This document shows, piece after piece, positions 25,957 through 35,558 of a DNA stretch of 54,941 bases. Numbering within the stretch: position 1 is the first letter of the stretch; every line of letters begins with the position of its first letter. Origin of the DNA: Gammaproteobacteria bacterium (lineage in GTDB: Bacteria > Pseudomonadota > Gammaproteobacteria > Pseudomonadales > Azotimanducaceae). Under the pieces are notes generated by a model. That model searched no databases, had not been told where the DNA came from, and saw nothing but the letters and a program-made list of their open reading frames with translations. The translations under genes were made by a program, and so were the position numbers. The stretch covers positions 1 to 54,941 of the forward strand of contig JAPPGK010000012.1 of assembly GCA_028821405.1 (NCBI GenBank), in the 5' to 3' direction.

Positions 25957-27660
25957 CTAGTCGATCCATGCACCGGTGTAGTCGGGGTCGGTTCCCACGG
26001 CTCGGCGGACGATGCCCTTCAGCCTTGGGTGGGAGACGTAGACGGAACCGCGTTCGTAGTTGACCACGATCGCCGCCTCGTCGTAGAGGATCTGCTGTAC
26101 GCGGGACATGGCGTCCATGCGCGTCTTGGCGTCGGACGAGGACCGCGCAATGTCGACCGCGTCGTCGAGTTCGGGACTGTTGAACCGGCCGCGGTTGTTC
26201 TCGTTCCACGACGCGAAGAGATCGGCGAAGGTCATGGGGTCGTCGTAGTCCGGCCCCCAGCCCGCCATCACGATATCGAAGTCGCCGGCAGTCATCTTGG
26301 CGAGCCGCTGCTTGAAAATCTGCGCGTCGATCTTGATGTCGATGCCGAGTTTCTGCTTGTAGAGGTTCTGGTAGTACTCCGCCTGCTTCTTCGCGGTGGG
26401 GCTGTCGCCGATCAGCATGACCAGCGTCGGCGGCTCGGCAAGCCCGAGTTCATCCATCGCCGTCGCGAGGTGACGTCTACCGAGTTCGTCGTCCGGCGGC
26501 GGGTCGGCCAGCGGGTATTCCTGGCGGAAGTAGCCGTCGACGCCCTTCAGCCATACCGGAAAGAGGGACGCGCCCGGCAGGTTTCCCGGCAGCTTGATGA
26601 TCCGGTAGACCAGCTCCGGGGAATCGTTGACGGCCTGAATCGCCTTGCGCAGGTGGTAGTTTCGGGTCAGGCGATCCTCGCGGTGGTTGAACTCCATGAA
26701 GAACACCGCGCCGTCGCTGAACCGCCTGATCTTCCAACGCCGCTGCAGCGCATCGTCGAGGTTCTCCGCCACCAGCCCCGCGAGCGCGGTCTTGTTGTCC
26801 TTGAACAGGTTGATGATCGCGTTGGAATCCGTCGTGAAGTAGGCGTAGTCGATGGCGTTCAGGCGGATGCGCTCGGCGTCCCAGTAGTGCGGGTTCTTCT
26901 CGAGCCGGATGCTCGCGCCATGGACCCAGCTGGCGATCGTGAACGGGCCGTTGTAGAGCAGATCGCCGGCGTCGGCGGCGTAGCGTCCTTTCCTGGACTC
27001 GTAGAACGCCTCGTTGATCGGGTTGTAGGTGGCGAAGGCCACGAGCTTGTCGAAGTAGGGAACGGGCCGCTCCAGGTGGACCTCCAGCGTCCGGTCGTCG
27101 GCGGCATACACGGCCAGCGATTCCACCGGCATCTCGCCCCGGTTCACGGCTTCCGCGTTCTTCAACCCGTAGAGAATGAAGGCGTATTCCGAGGCGTTGC
27201 GCGGATCCAGCACCTTGCGCCATGAGAAAACGAAGTCGTGCGCGGTGATCGGTTCGCCGTTGCTCCAACGGGCTTCGGGACGGAGCCGAAACGTCGCCGT
27301 GGCATCGCCGATCTCCCATTCCTGTGCGACGCCGCCGACCAAGCGGTTCTCGGCGTCGTAGCGCAGCAGGCCCTCCATGGTGTGTCCGAGGATGTTGAAA
27401 CTCACCGCGTCGGTGCCCCGGGTGGAGTCGAGCTGCGGGGGTTCGCCGCCGAGGGAGAGCGTTATCGTCCCCGTCGCCGCGTCGACGGCTTCGCCGGCGC
27501 CGCCCTCGTTCCACTGGGCCAAGAGCCAGAGCAGTACGCCGAGGGCCGCAACGCCGATGCCGCCGAGATAGAGAATCTGCCCCAGCGAGCGGACGTCGAG
27601 GCCGGTTCCCGCGGCACCCTCGGGGACGTTCGGACTCGGTGCTTCGGCGATGTCGGTCAC
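25957..27660 (-). CDS. Oligopeptide-binding protein OppA-like (SBP family 5), membrane-anchored
   Basis: 567 residues from GTG 27660, with AGAGGA five bases upstream. The family 5 pattern is clear: GGEPPQLDSTRGTDAVSFN, MEGLLRYD, TFRLRPEARWSNGEPITAHDFVFSW, then AGWGPDYDDPMTFAD near the C-terminus. The N-terminus lacks a lipobox or cleavable signal; residues 28-48 form an uncleaved helix (ILYLGGIGVAALGVLLWLLA) behind about 25 hydrophilic residues, so the protein is probably tethered to the inner membrane as a signal anchor. It captures peptides in the periplasm for the OppB/C channel. Confidence 0.9.
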   Translation of the reverse strand: MTDIAEAPSPNVPEGAAGTGLDVRSLGQILYLGGIGVAALGVLLWLLAQWNEGGAGEAVDAATGTITLSLGGEPPQLDSTRGTDAVSFNILGHTMEGLLRYDAENRLVGGVAQEWEIGDATATFRLRPEARWSNGEPITAHDFVFSWRKVLDPRNASEYAFILYGLKNAEAVNRGEMPVESLAVYAADDRTLEVHLERPVPYFDKLVAFATYNPINEAFYESRKGRYAADAGDLLYNGPFTIASWVHGASIRLEKNPHYWDAERIRLNAIDYAYFTTDSNAIINLFKDNKTALAGLVAENLDDALQRRWKIRRFSDGAVFFMEFNHREDRLTRNYHLRKAIQAVNDSPELVYRIIKLPGNLPGASLFPVWLKGVDGYFRQEYPLADPPPDDELGRRHLATAMDELGLAEPPTLVMLIGDSPTAKKQAEYYQNLYKQKLGIDIKIDAQIFKQRLAKMTAGDFDIVMAGWGPDYDDPMTFADLFASWNENNRGRFNSPELDDAVDIARSSSDAKTRMDAMSRVQQILYDEAAIVVNYERGSVYVSHPRLKGIVRRAVGTDPDYTGAWID

Positions 27661-27681
27661 AGTTCCTCTGCCCCACTCAGC

Positions 27682-27748
27682 GGGACGGGACGAGCCCGTC
27701 CCCTACGCGACGGTCCAACTCAGTGGGACGGCACAAGCCCGTCCCCTA
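27682..27748. repeat. Dispersed palindromic repeat, copies 3 and 4 in tandem
   Basis: Two copies lie 43 bases apart at 27682-27705 (GGGACGGGACGAGC then CCGTCCCCTA) and 27725-27748 (GGGACGGCACAAGC then CCGTCCCCTA), each preceded by ACTCAGC or ACTCAGT. The second copy contains the TAG stop of the VWA gene on the minus strand. They separate the vwa and oppA genes and may terminate the moxR-vwa transcript. Confidence 0.8.
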
Positions 27749-29209
27749 GGCGACGCTCCGCAACAGGTTACCGACGATGCGGTTCAGATGCATGAGCGAA
27801 TTGCACTCCTGGGCCTGGTGGACATAGGCCGAGTACTTGCGCATCTCCGCATCGCCGACGTTCCAGGTGTTGCGCGATTCCGGATTCAGCCAGATCACCC
27901 GCTTCGACCGATCATACATCTCCTTCACGATGTCCGTACGCGGGTCGCCGTAGTTGTTGCGCGCATCGCCTAAGATGATGATCGTGGTGCGGTTGTCCAC
28001 CTCGTCCATGCAAAGCTTGCGGAAATCCTGGAACGCCTGGCCGTAGTCCGTGGATCCACCCGAGTAGTCGCGCAGCGTCTTGGCGATGGCATCCTCGATC
28101 TTGTTGCGTTCGAACAGTTCGGTGACCTCCGCCAAGTCCGACGAGAACGCGAACGAGCGCACCTTCGGCATCACTTCCTCCAGGCTGTAGAGGAACATCA
28201 GCATGAACCGGGCGTAGGCCGCGACCGATCCGGACACGTCGCAGATGGCGAACACCTTGGGCCGGTCCACCTTCACCGACTTCCAGTGCAAATCGAAGAT
28301 CGAGCCGTCGTAGCTCATGTTGTGGCGCAACGTCCGCGACACGTGCAGTTGGCCGCGCTTGAACACCTTGCGGCGCCGGGAATGCAGCGCGGCGAGCTTT
28401 TTCGCCATGCGCAGCACGATCTCCTGGATCAGGCGGAAGTTGCGGTGCTCGACGTTGGAGAGCTTGACCTTCTGCAAAAGGTCTTCGCGCAGCCGACGTC
28501 CGGTGGCGTCCGCATGGAGCAGGAACTGCCGCTCCACGTAGTCGCGCACCAATTCCCGTAGCCAGTCGCGGCGGCGCTTGAGTTCCTGGGCCAGCCGCCG
28601 CTCGGGGATGTGCGGGCTCGCGCGAAGTTCCCCGATCTCCGCGACAAGGTCCGCGAGCCCCATGGCATCCATGACCTTCCGGGTGTAGAGCCCCTTCTGC
28701 GTGAACACCTGGATCTCGGTGAGGTCCGCCTCCTTGGCGGCTTCGGCCATCCGCACGGTGAGTTCTGTGGTGCCCTCCTGCATGAGCAATCGCCCTAGCG
28801 CCGAGCGAGGGTCGGCCATCGCACCGGGCCCGAGGTCTTCCTCCTCCTCTTCCTCGATGGCGCCGAACTTGCTCTTCTTGCCCTTGGCGCCCGAGCCCTT
28901 GCCGCCGCCGAGGTCCTCGCCCTGGCCCTCGCCACCGCCCTCGCCGTCTTCGCCGTCACCGTCTCCCTCGACGGCAACGCTCTGGCCCGCCACGTCCTCG
29001 AACGAGAAGAACTGGTCGAAGGTGGTATCGAAGGTCTCCTTCTCGTCCGCGGTCTTGGGCAGCACCAGCGCCAACGAGTCCTTGAGGAACGCCCGGTCCC
29101 GGTAGCCGACCAGTTCCACGGCGTTCATGGCGTCCAGCGTCTCCGCCGGGGAGATGCGCACCTCGGCGTTGCGCAGGGCGGCGATGAAGTGGGTCAGGGT
29201 GCGATCCAT
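27746..29209 (-). CDS. CoxE-like VWA domain protein
   Basis: 487 residues from ATG 29209. The C-terminal third is a von Willebrand A fold with an intact metal-ion (MIDAS) site: CDVSGSV (DxSxS), the Thr in SGGSTDYG, and LGDARNN. The N-terminal half is helical, with an acidic, glycine-rich linker at about 80-130 (runs of E/D/G) and a conserved block (RSALGRLLMQEG) typical of CoxE relatives. It is encoded 53 bases after a MoxR/CoxD-like ATPase. In known systems this ATPase-VWA pair acts as a chaperone that inserts or matures metal cofactors, for example in CO dehydrogenase. A target here is not proven. Confidence 0.85.
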   Translation of the reverse strand: MDRTLTHFIAALRNAEVRISPAETLDAMNAVELVGYRDRAFLKDSLALVLPKTADEKETFDTTFDQFFSFEDVAGQSVAVEGDGDGEDGEGGGEGQGEDLGGGKGSGAKGKKSKFGAIEEEEEEDLGPGAMADPRSALGRLLMQEGTTELTVRMAEAAKEADLTEIQVFTQKGLYTRKVMDAMGLADLVAEIGELRASPHIPERRLAQELKRRRDWLRELVRDYVERQFLLHADATGRRLREDLLQKVKLSNVEHRNFRLIQEIVLRMAKKLAALHSRRRKVFKRGQLHVSRTLRHNMSYDGSIFDLHWKSVKVDRPKVFAICDVSGSVAAYARFMLMFLYSLEEVMPKVRSFAFSSDLAEVTELFERNKIEDAIAKTLRDYSGGSTDYGQAFQDFRKLCMDEVDNRTTIIILGDARNNYGDPRTDIVKEMYDRSKRVIWLNPESRNTWNVGDAEMRKYSAYVHQAQECNSLMHLNRIVGNLLRSVA

Positions 29210-29262
29210 GGTGCGTTGAACGGCACGGGCGTCCGCGCGCCGACGGGCGCGATAGGGTCGCC

Positions 29263-30231
29263 CTACGGTCGCACCTTCGGACCGATGCCGTCCGCCCGGA
29301 CCGCCTTGTTGGTCAGCGTGGCGATCTCGGCATCCACGTTCTCGATGTCCTCCTGGAACTTGAGGATCACGTTCAAGGTGTCCCGGACCAGTTCGGGGTC
29401 TAGGCTTTCCGTATGCAGGAGGAGCAGGGTGCGCGCCCAGTCGATCGTCTCCGAGATCGCCGGCACTTTCTTGAGGTCGAGATCGCGCAGATCCTGGATG
29501 AACGCCACCAGTTGCCGACGGAGTTCCGGGGGTATGTCCGGCACCCTCGCATGGATAATGCGCTGTTCGAGATCGGCATCCGGGAAGGGGATGTAGAGAT
29601 GCAGACAACGGCGTTTCAGCGCGTCGGAGATCTCCCGGGTGTTGTTGCTGGTCAGAAACACGATGGGCGGTTCCCGGTGCGCCTTGACCGTGCCGATCTC
29701 GGGAATCGACACCTGGAAGTCGGAGAGGATCTCGAGCAGCAGCGACTCGAACTCGTGATCGGACTTGTCCACCTCGTCGAGCAGGAGTACGCAGCCGTCT
29801 TCCTCGCGCAGGGCCTTGAGCAACGGCCGCGGCTCCAGGAATTCCTCCGAGAAGAAGATGTCGCCGAACTCGTGCAGTCGGGTCACCGATTCCGCGAACC
29901 CCTGCGCGCCCTGCAGCACTTCGTCCAAGGTCTCCTTCAACACCTGGGTGTAGAGCAGTTGCTTGCCGTACTTCCACTCGTAGATGGCCTTGGCCTCGTC
30001 GAGACCCTCGTAGCACTGCAAGCGGATGAGCGGCAGGGCGAACATCTCGGCGGTGGTCTTGGCGAGTTCCGTCTTGCCGACCCCGGGCGGACCTTCGATG
30101 AGCACGGGCTTGCGCAGGTGGAACGCCAGGTAGACTGCGGTCGCGATCTGGTTGCTGCAGATATAGCGGTGCGCCTCGAAGCTGTCCTTCAAGGAATCCA
30201 CCGACGCCGCCAACTGCTCGATGTCCGCCAC
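29263..30231 (-). CDS. MoxR-family AAA ATPase (CoxD-like)
   Basis: 322 residues from GTG 30231, preceded by GGAGGA. Walker A GPPGVGKTE, Walker B CVLLLDEVDKS, sensor FLTSNNTRE and the arginine finger region DALKRRCLHLYIPFP are present. The N-terminal LVADIEQLAASVDSLKDSF start and total length fit the MoxR group that partners with CoxE-type VWA proteins. ATP hydrolysis would drive remodelling of a metalloenzyme substrate held by the VWA partner encoded downstream. Its own TAG stop sits inside a TAGGGCGACCCTA palindrome related to the dispersed repeat. Confidence 0.9.
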   Translation of the reverse strand: MADIEQLAASVDSLKDSFEAHRYICSNQIATAVYLAFHLRKPVLIEGPPGVGKTELAKTTAEMFALPLIRLQCYEGLDEAKAIYEWKYGKQLLYTQVLKETLDEVLQGAQGFAESVTRLHEFGDIFFSEEFLEPRPLLKALREEDGCVLLLDEVDKSDHEFESLLLEILSDFQVSIPEIGTVKAHREPPIVFLTSNNTREISDALKRRCLHLYIPFPDADLEQRIIHARVPDIPPELRRQLVAFIQDLRDLDLKKVPAISETIDWARTLLLLHTESLDPELVRDTLNVILKFQEDIENVDAEIATLTNKAVRADGIGPKVRP

Positions 30232-30362
30232 GAGTCCTCCGAAACGCCGCCACGACTTCGAACGGCGCAAAAGCAGGCCATTATAGCGTCCACTTCTCCG
30301 CCAACGTTGCTGCACAATCCCGCGGTTTGCCGCGCGCGGTCGGTGCGGCGACAATGGTCCGG

Positions 30363-31496
30363 ATGAACGCATCGCAAGTACGACCCCTCGACGGCGTCCT
30401 GGTGGTCACCCTGGAACAGGCCGTCGCCGCGCCGCTGGCCACCTGTCGCCTCGCCGACGCCGGCGCGCGGGTCATCAAGCTCGAACGCACCAGCGGCGAC
30501 TTCGCACGCGCCTACGACACCGCCGCCAACGGTCAATCGGCGTACTTCGCCTGGCTCAACCGCGGCAAGGAGTCGTTGACCGTTGACATCAAGGACGAAG
30601 CCGACCGGGATCTCGTTCTGCGCATCCTCGCCCGGGCCGATGTGTTCATCCAGAACCTCGCCGTCGGGGCGGCGGCGCGGTCGGGGTTGGGTTCGGACGA
30701 TCTGCGCGAACGGTTCCCGCAACTCGTGACCTGCGACATCTCCGGGTACGGCGAAACCGGGCCGTATGCGGACATGAAAGCCTACGACCTCCTCGTGCAG
30801 GCGGAATCGGGACTGGTGTCGGTCAACGGCGCCCCGGGACCCTATGGCCGGGTCGGCATTTCGGTATGCGACACGTCCACCGGACTTGCCGCGGCGCTCG
30901 CCATAAACGAAGCGCTCGTCCAACGGCAGCGAACGGGTCTCGGTTCGGCGATCAAGGTGTCGATGTTCGACGTCATGGCGGATCTCATGGCGGTGCCGTT
31001 GCTGCATCACGACTACCTGGGCGCGGGGCCCGAGCGAATCGGGCTGGCGCATCCATCCATCACGCCCTACGGCGGATTCGTCACGGGCGACGGCGTCACC
31101 TTGGTGATCTCCGTGCAGAACGACCGCGAGTGGGAGTCCTTCGCGACCCACGTCATGGAACGCCCGGAACTCGTCGACGATCCCTCTTACGCCACGAATC
31201 CCGCGCGCCTCGAACGCCGGGAAGTGGTGGACGGGATGGTGCAGGAGTTCTTCTCACGGCATACGCGGTCCGAGATGGAAGCCAAGCTCAGGACTGCGCG
31301 CATCGCCTACGGGGCGGTGAACGATGTGACGGGGTTGTCGAGCCATCCGCATCTGCGCCGGCTGACGGTCGACTCGGAGACCGGCGATGTCGAAGTTCCC
31401 GCGCATCCGAACGCGGCCGCGGCGCCGCCGAGGTCGCCGCGGCTGCCGCGCCTCGGCGAACACAACGAACGAATACGGCAGGAATTCAGCAAGTAG
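30363..31496 (+). CDS. CaiB/BaiF family (class III) CoA-transferase
   Basis: 377 residues from ATG 30363; another ATG lies nine bases upstream. The start PLDGVLVVTLEQAVAAPLATCRLADAGARVIKLE is the family III CoA-binding pattern, and CDISGYGETGPYADMKAYDLLVQAESGL contains the conserved GYG and the catalytic Asp (in KAYDLLVQ). These enzymes move CoA between carboxylic acids through an aspartyl-anhydride intermediate. The substrate is unknown. It is divergent from moxR and followed 10 bases later by a PPOX flavoprotein gene. Confidence 0.88.
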   Translation: MNASQVRPLDGVLVVTLEQAVAAPLATCRLADAGARVIKLERTSGDFARAYDTAANGQSAYFAWLNRGKESLTVDIKDEADRDLVLRILARADVFIQNLAVGAAARSGLGSDDLRERFPQLVTCDISGYGETGPYADMKAYDLLVQAESGLVSVNGAPGPYGRVGISVCDTSTGLAAALAINEALVQRQRTGLGSAIKVSMFDVMADLMAVPLLHHDYLGAGPERIGLAHPSITPYGGFVTGDGVTLVISVQNDREWESFATHVMERPELVDDPSYATNPARLERREVVDGMVQEFFSRHTRSEMEAKLRTARIAYGAVNDVTGLSSHPHLRRLTVDSETGDVEVPAHPNAAAAPPRSPRLPRLGEHNERIRQEFSK

Positions 31497-31506
31497 AGGA
31501 GTCCCG

Positions 31507-31980
31507 ATGCCATCACGCCGCAAGCTGATCGAACTCGACGCCGACGAGATCCGCGACTACCTGGATACGGAAAAGACGCTGATCATCGTCGGCAACGGCC
31601 ACAACGGCTATCCCCACCCCATGCCGATGTGGTTCGCCCAAGATGCCGACGGCGCCATCCGTTGTACGACCTTCACCAAGAGCCAGAAGGTGCTGAACTG
31701 GCGCCGGGACCCCAAGGCGACGCTCCTCGTCGAGAGCGGCGTCGAGTACGCGGAACTGAAAGGCGTCGTGATCTACGCCACTTGCGAGGTGATCGACGAC
31801 AACGACGAGGTCAAGGACACCCTGGTCGCCATCAACTCCCGGGGCCGGAACCTCGACGACGAAGGCAGGGCCAAGCTCCGCGCGGCGGTATCGGGGACCG
31901 CAGCGAAGCGCGTCGTGCTAAAGTTCACCCCGGTGCGCTACCTCACCTGGGACCACGCCAAGCTCGGCGGTCGCTACTGA
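31507..31980 (+). CDS. PPOX-class (pyridoxamine 5'-phosphate oxidase-like) flavin-binding protein
   Basis: 157 residues from ATG 31507 with GAGGAGT upstream. The split-barrel pattern is visible: TLIIVGNGHNGYPHPMPMWF, IRCTTFTKSQKVLNWRRDPK, ATLLVESGVEYAELKGVVI and the C-terminal FTPVRYLTWDHAKLGGRY. PPOX proteins bind FMN or F420 and reduce or oxidise small molecules. It lies in a row with the CoA-transferase and the selenoprotein gene (28 bases before it), suggesting one transcript. Confidence 0.8.
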   Translation: MPSRRKLIELDADEIRDYLDTEKTLIIVGNGHNGYPHPMPMWFAQDADGAIRCTTFTKSQKVLNWRRDPKATLLVESGVEYAELKGVVIYATCEVIDDNDEVKDTLVAINSRGRNLDDEGRAKLRAAVSGTAAKRVVLKFTPVRYLTWDHAKLGGRY

Positions 31981-32008
31981 ATAGGAATCATCGACCGGAG
32001 GCCAACGA

Positions 32009-32230
32009 ATGGACATCTCCATCACCTACTGCACTTCCTGAGGCTACAAACCCAAAGCGGTCAGTTTGGCTGCAAAGATCAAGGACGTCCTCGGCGAAGA
32101 AACCTTCATCATCGAGGGCGCGGGCGGCATCTTCGACGTCAACGTCGACGGCAAGCTCGTCTACTCGAAGCACGAAACCGGGGAGTTCCCGGACGAGGAC
32201 GCTCTCGTCAGCGAGATGCAGGGGCTGTAA
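32009..32230 (+). CDS. SelW/Rdx-family selenoprotein with in-frame TGA (Sec)
   Basis: 73 residues read through the TGA at 32039-32041. The frame starts at ATG 32009, seven bases after GGAGG: MDISITYCTS, then TGA at codon 11, then GYKPKAVSLAAKI, IIEGAGGIFDVNVDGKLVYS, KHETGEFPDEDAL and stop TAA at 32230. This is the full-length Rdx/SelW/SelT-like thioredoxin fold, whose redox motif is CxxC or CxxU; here it is C8-T-S-U11. Homology on both sides of the TGA, no frameshift, and a SECIS-like hairpin 10 bases downstream argue for selenocysteine, not a pseudogene. Automatic gene callers would miss it. The function is a thiol/selenol redox protein of unknown partner. Confidence 0.85.
32042..32074 (+). 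promoter_or_regulatory. Bacterial SECIS-like hairpin after the selenoprotein TGA
   Basis: CCAAA (32052-32056) pairs with TTTGG (32065-32069) around the loop GCGGTCAG. The loop carries GGTC, as in the E. coli fdhF SECIS. Seventeen bases separate the TGA from the loop GGT, close to the 18 in fdhF, and the hairpin lies within coding sequence, as bacterial SECIS elements do. SelB would bind it to deliver selenocysteyl-tRNA. Confidence 0.7.
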
Positions 32231-32280
32231 GCGGCGCACGTTCGACGCACCTGCATACCCCGCTCCCGCGACACGCGTAT

Positions 32281-32306
32281 GGGGAGCGCCGCAAGGGCGT
32301 CCCCTA
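32281..32306. repeat. Dispersed palindromic repeat, variant copy
   Basis: GGGGAGCGCCGCAAGG then GCGTCCCCTA, an imperfect inverted repeat related to the other copies by its CCCCTA end. It lies between the convergent selenoprotein and ahcY genes, where it may serve as a terminator. Confidence 0.55.
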
Positions 32307-32386
32307 CGCCTCCGTAACGGGGACCCGTGCGATCGCCCGGCGCGACACGCAACAGGTCGTCGTCACGGGACGCCAAGGTGCCCCGC

Positions 32387-33748
<1,362 letters not shown>

Positions 33749-33861
33749 GGAATGGCTTCTAGCGGTTTACGGTGTTAGCGGACGCGCACCATACCAGCGG
33801 ACTCGCGGGGGGCCAATGTCGGGATCCTTCAGCCCATCCCCGCCTCGTACCCGCGACGCGG

Positions 33862-34968
33862 TCAGCGGCGCATCTCGAAGACGATTCTGTTCCTGACACC
33901 CTCGACGGTCACAGGTTGGCCATCCACGAACTTCGGCGCATAGCGGAACCGCTCGGCAGCATCGATCGCGGCATCCTCAAAGGCTCGCACGATCGCCGAC
34001 TCGGTCACCCCGCTAACCTGAGTGCCGAGCTTCGAGTCGACGACCTTCGGCTCGCGCACAAAGCCCATTTCGTCAACCGCGAACTCCAACAAGACGTACC
34101 CCTCGGCGTTCCTTGTGAGAGCGCTTCTAGGATAGGTGGGCACGCGCTTGAACAGCGGCTGGTAATCGGCCGTCCCCATCCAGGGGACCGTCTGCCCGAT
34201 CGCCAGGCAATGTTCGGTTGCCCGGTCGCTGTCGCCGAGTTCCTCGTAGGCCTCCACCAAGTTGGCCCGCGCCATCAAAGCGGTTGTATCGTCCGCCGGC
34301 AACAACTCCACCACCGTCGTCATCGACTCGACGGCCTGCGGGTACCGCTCGCGACCGAGGTGGATCTTGCCGATCCAGAACTTCGCACGCGCCACACGTT
34401 CGGTCTCGCCGAGCCGGCCAAAGGTCTCGGCCGCTTCGCCGAGCAGACGTTCCGCGCGTGGGGACCACCAAACCTGCATGCCGCCGTTCAGCTTGACTTC
34501 CGCCATGACCTCGCTGTCCTCGGGGTAGTGGAGCGCGGTGAGCTTCAGCACCCGGTCCAGTTGCCTCCGGGCGTGTTCATCCGGCACGGTGTTCAGCAGG
34601 GACATCTCGACCTGGAGCAACTCGGCCGAGTCAGAGCCGTAGGCGCGGCGCATGAGCTTTCGGGCTTCCTTCAACTCGCGGTACGCGGGGTTGCGGAACC
34701 CGGTCATGGCCAGTGCGTAGCCGTGGTTGAAGGCCAGCGTTGCCTGCACCTTGATGTCATCGGGGTAGACCTGCTCCCCGAGACGTCGGGCCTTCTCCGC
34801 ATGCCCCGCCGCCACCACGTAGGCCGACGCCTCCATAGCCTCCTGATAGGCCTTGAAGGCCACCGTGAACTCGGCCTGCGGATCGGCGATGCCGGGAAGC
34901 GCCAACGTCAAGCCGACGCCAATCGCAAGTGCCCGGCACAGACCCGTCACAGAGCGACACAACAGCAC
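33862..34968 (-). CDS. Exported TPR-like protein with C-terminal TonB domain
   Basis: 368 residues from GTG 34968. A signal peptide (VTGLCRALAIGVGLTLALPG) ends at about residue 30. The middle is a run of helical TPR-like pairs (AGHAEKARRLGEQVYPDD, LGETERVARAKFWIGKIHLG, ANLVEAYEELGDSDRATEH). The last 100 residues are a TonB C-terminal fold: VPTYPRSALTRNAEGYVLLEFAVDEMGFV, then RFRYAPKFVDGQPV and VRNRIVFEM. It lacks the TonB N-terminal helix and proline-rich linker, so it is a soluble periplasmic protein, not an energy transducer. It follows a shorter paralogue directly. Confidence 0.75.
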   Translation of the reverse strand: MLLCRSVTGLCRALAIGVGLTLALPGIADPQAEFTVAFKAYQEAMEASAYVVAAGHAEKARRLGEQVYPDDIKVQATLAFNHGYALAMTGFRNPAYRELKEARKLMRRAYGSDSAELLQVEMSLLNTVPDEHARRQLDRVLKLTALHYPEDSEVMAEVKLNGGMQVWWSPRAERLLGEAAETFGRLGETERVARAKFWIGKIHLGRERYPQAVESMTTVVELLPADDTTALMARANLVEAYEELGDSDRATEHCLAIGQTVPWMGTADYQPLFKRVPTYPRSALTRNAEGYVLLEFAVDEMGFVREPKVVDSKLGTQVSGVTESAIVRAFEDAAIDAAERFRYAPKFVDGQPVTVEGVRNRIVFEMRR

Positions 34969-34973
34969 GCGAA

Positions 34974-35465
34974 TCAGCCCCCGGGATGCATCATGAAGAC
35001 GATCCGGTTCCGGACTTCCGGCACCGGCACGGCCTTGCCGTCCACGAACCGGGGCGCATACCGGAATCCCTTGGCCGCCTCGAGTGCCGGTTGGTGGAAG
35101 ACTTTGCCGCCCTTGGAGTCGACAACGGTAGGCTTCCTCACGAAACCCATCTCGTCCACGGTGAATTCCAAAAGGACAAACCCCTCGCGGTCTCTGGTTG
35201 CAGCGCTCCTCGGGTATTCCGGGGCGCGCTTGAAGAGCGGCAGGTAGTCGTCGTTGCCCGTCCACGGCTTCGTCCGACCAATCGCGTAGAGCGATTCCCC
35301 GATACGCCGTGCTTCGGCGGCGGGCTCTAGCGCCGCGTGGAACTGCTGTGCGGCCACCGCTTCCCCGTATGCCTTGTAGGCAGCTTCGAAGGCCTGCTGG
35401 TCATCGGCGCTGGCCGCGGCGACCAGCATCAACCCGCACCCCAAGAGAATCGGTCGAATGTTCAT
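34974..35465 (-). CDS. Short exported TonB-C-domain protein, paralogue of the next gene
   Basis: 163 residues from ATG 35465; signal peptide of about 20 residues (RPILLGCGLMLVAAASA). After a short helical stretch (AAYKAYGEAVAAQQFHAAL) it has the same TonB-C block as its neighbour: PLFKRAPEYPRSAATRDREG, VLLEFTVDEMGFVRKP, FRYAPRFVDGKAV and VRNRIVFMM. The two share the phrase GFVLLEF/GYVLLEF with VDEMGFVR, so they arose by tandem duplication, with the TPR region lost here or gained next door. The genes are five bases apart. Confidence 0.75.
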   Translation of the reverse strand: MNIRPILLGCGLMLVAAASADDQQAFEAAYKAYGEAVAAQQFHAALEPAAEARRIGESLYAIGRTKPWTGNDDYLPLFKRAPEYPRSAATRDREGFVLLEFTVDEMGFVRKPTVVDSKGGKVFHQPALEAAKGFRYAPRFVDGKAVPVPEVRNRIVFMMHPGG

Positions 35466-35558
35466 CGCCACTCCTGTTGCCCGACGACGTGACGGCACCC
35501 CGGCGCTGCCGCCATTTGAATCCGCCAAACGGGGCCTGTCAACGTCCGGGGGCGTGGC

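Noticed and set aside
24192-26063. 623-codon His/Asp-rich plus-strand ORF over the permeases
   Set aside because: Its composition is the complement of membrane-protein codons; a shadow frame.
33749-33861. SAH riboswitch upstream of ahcY
   Set aside because: The conserved core and stems of that riboswitch could not be found in this short spacer.
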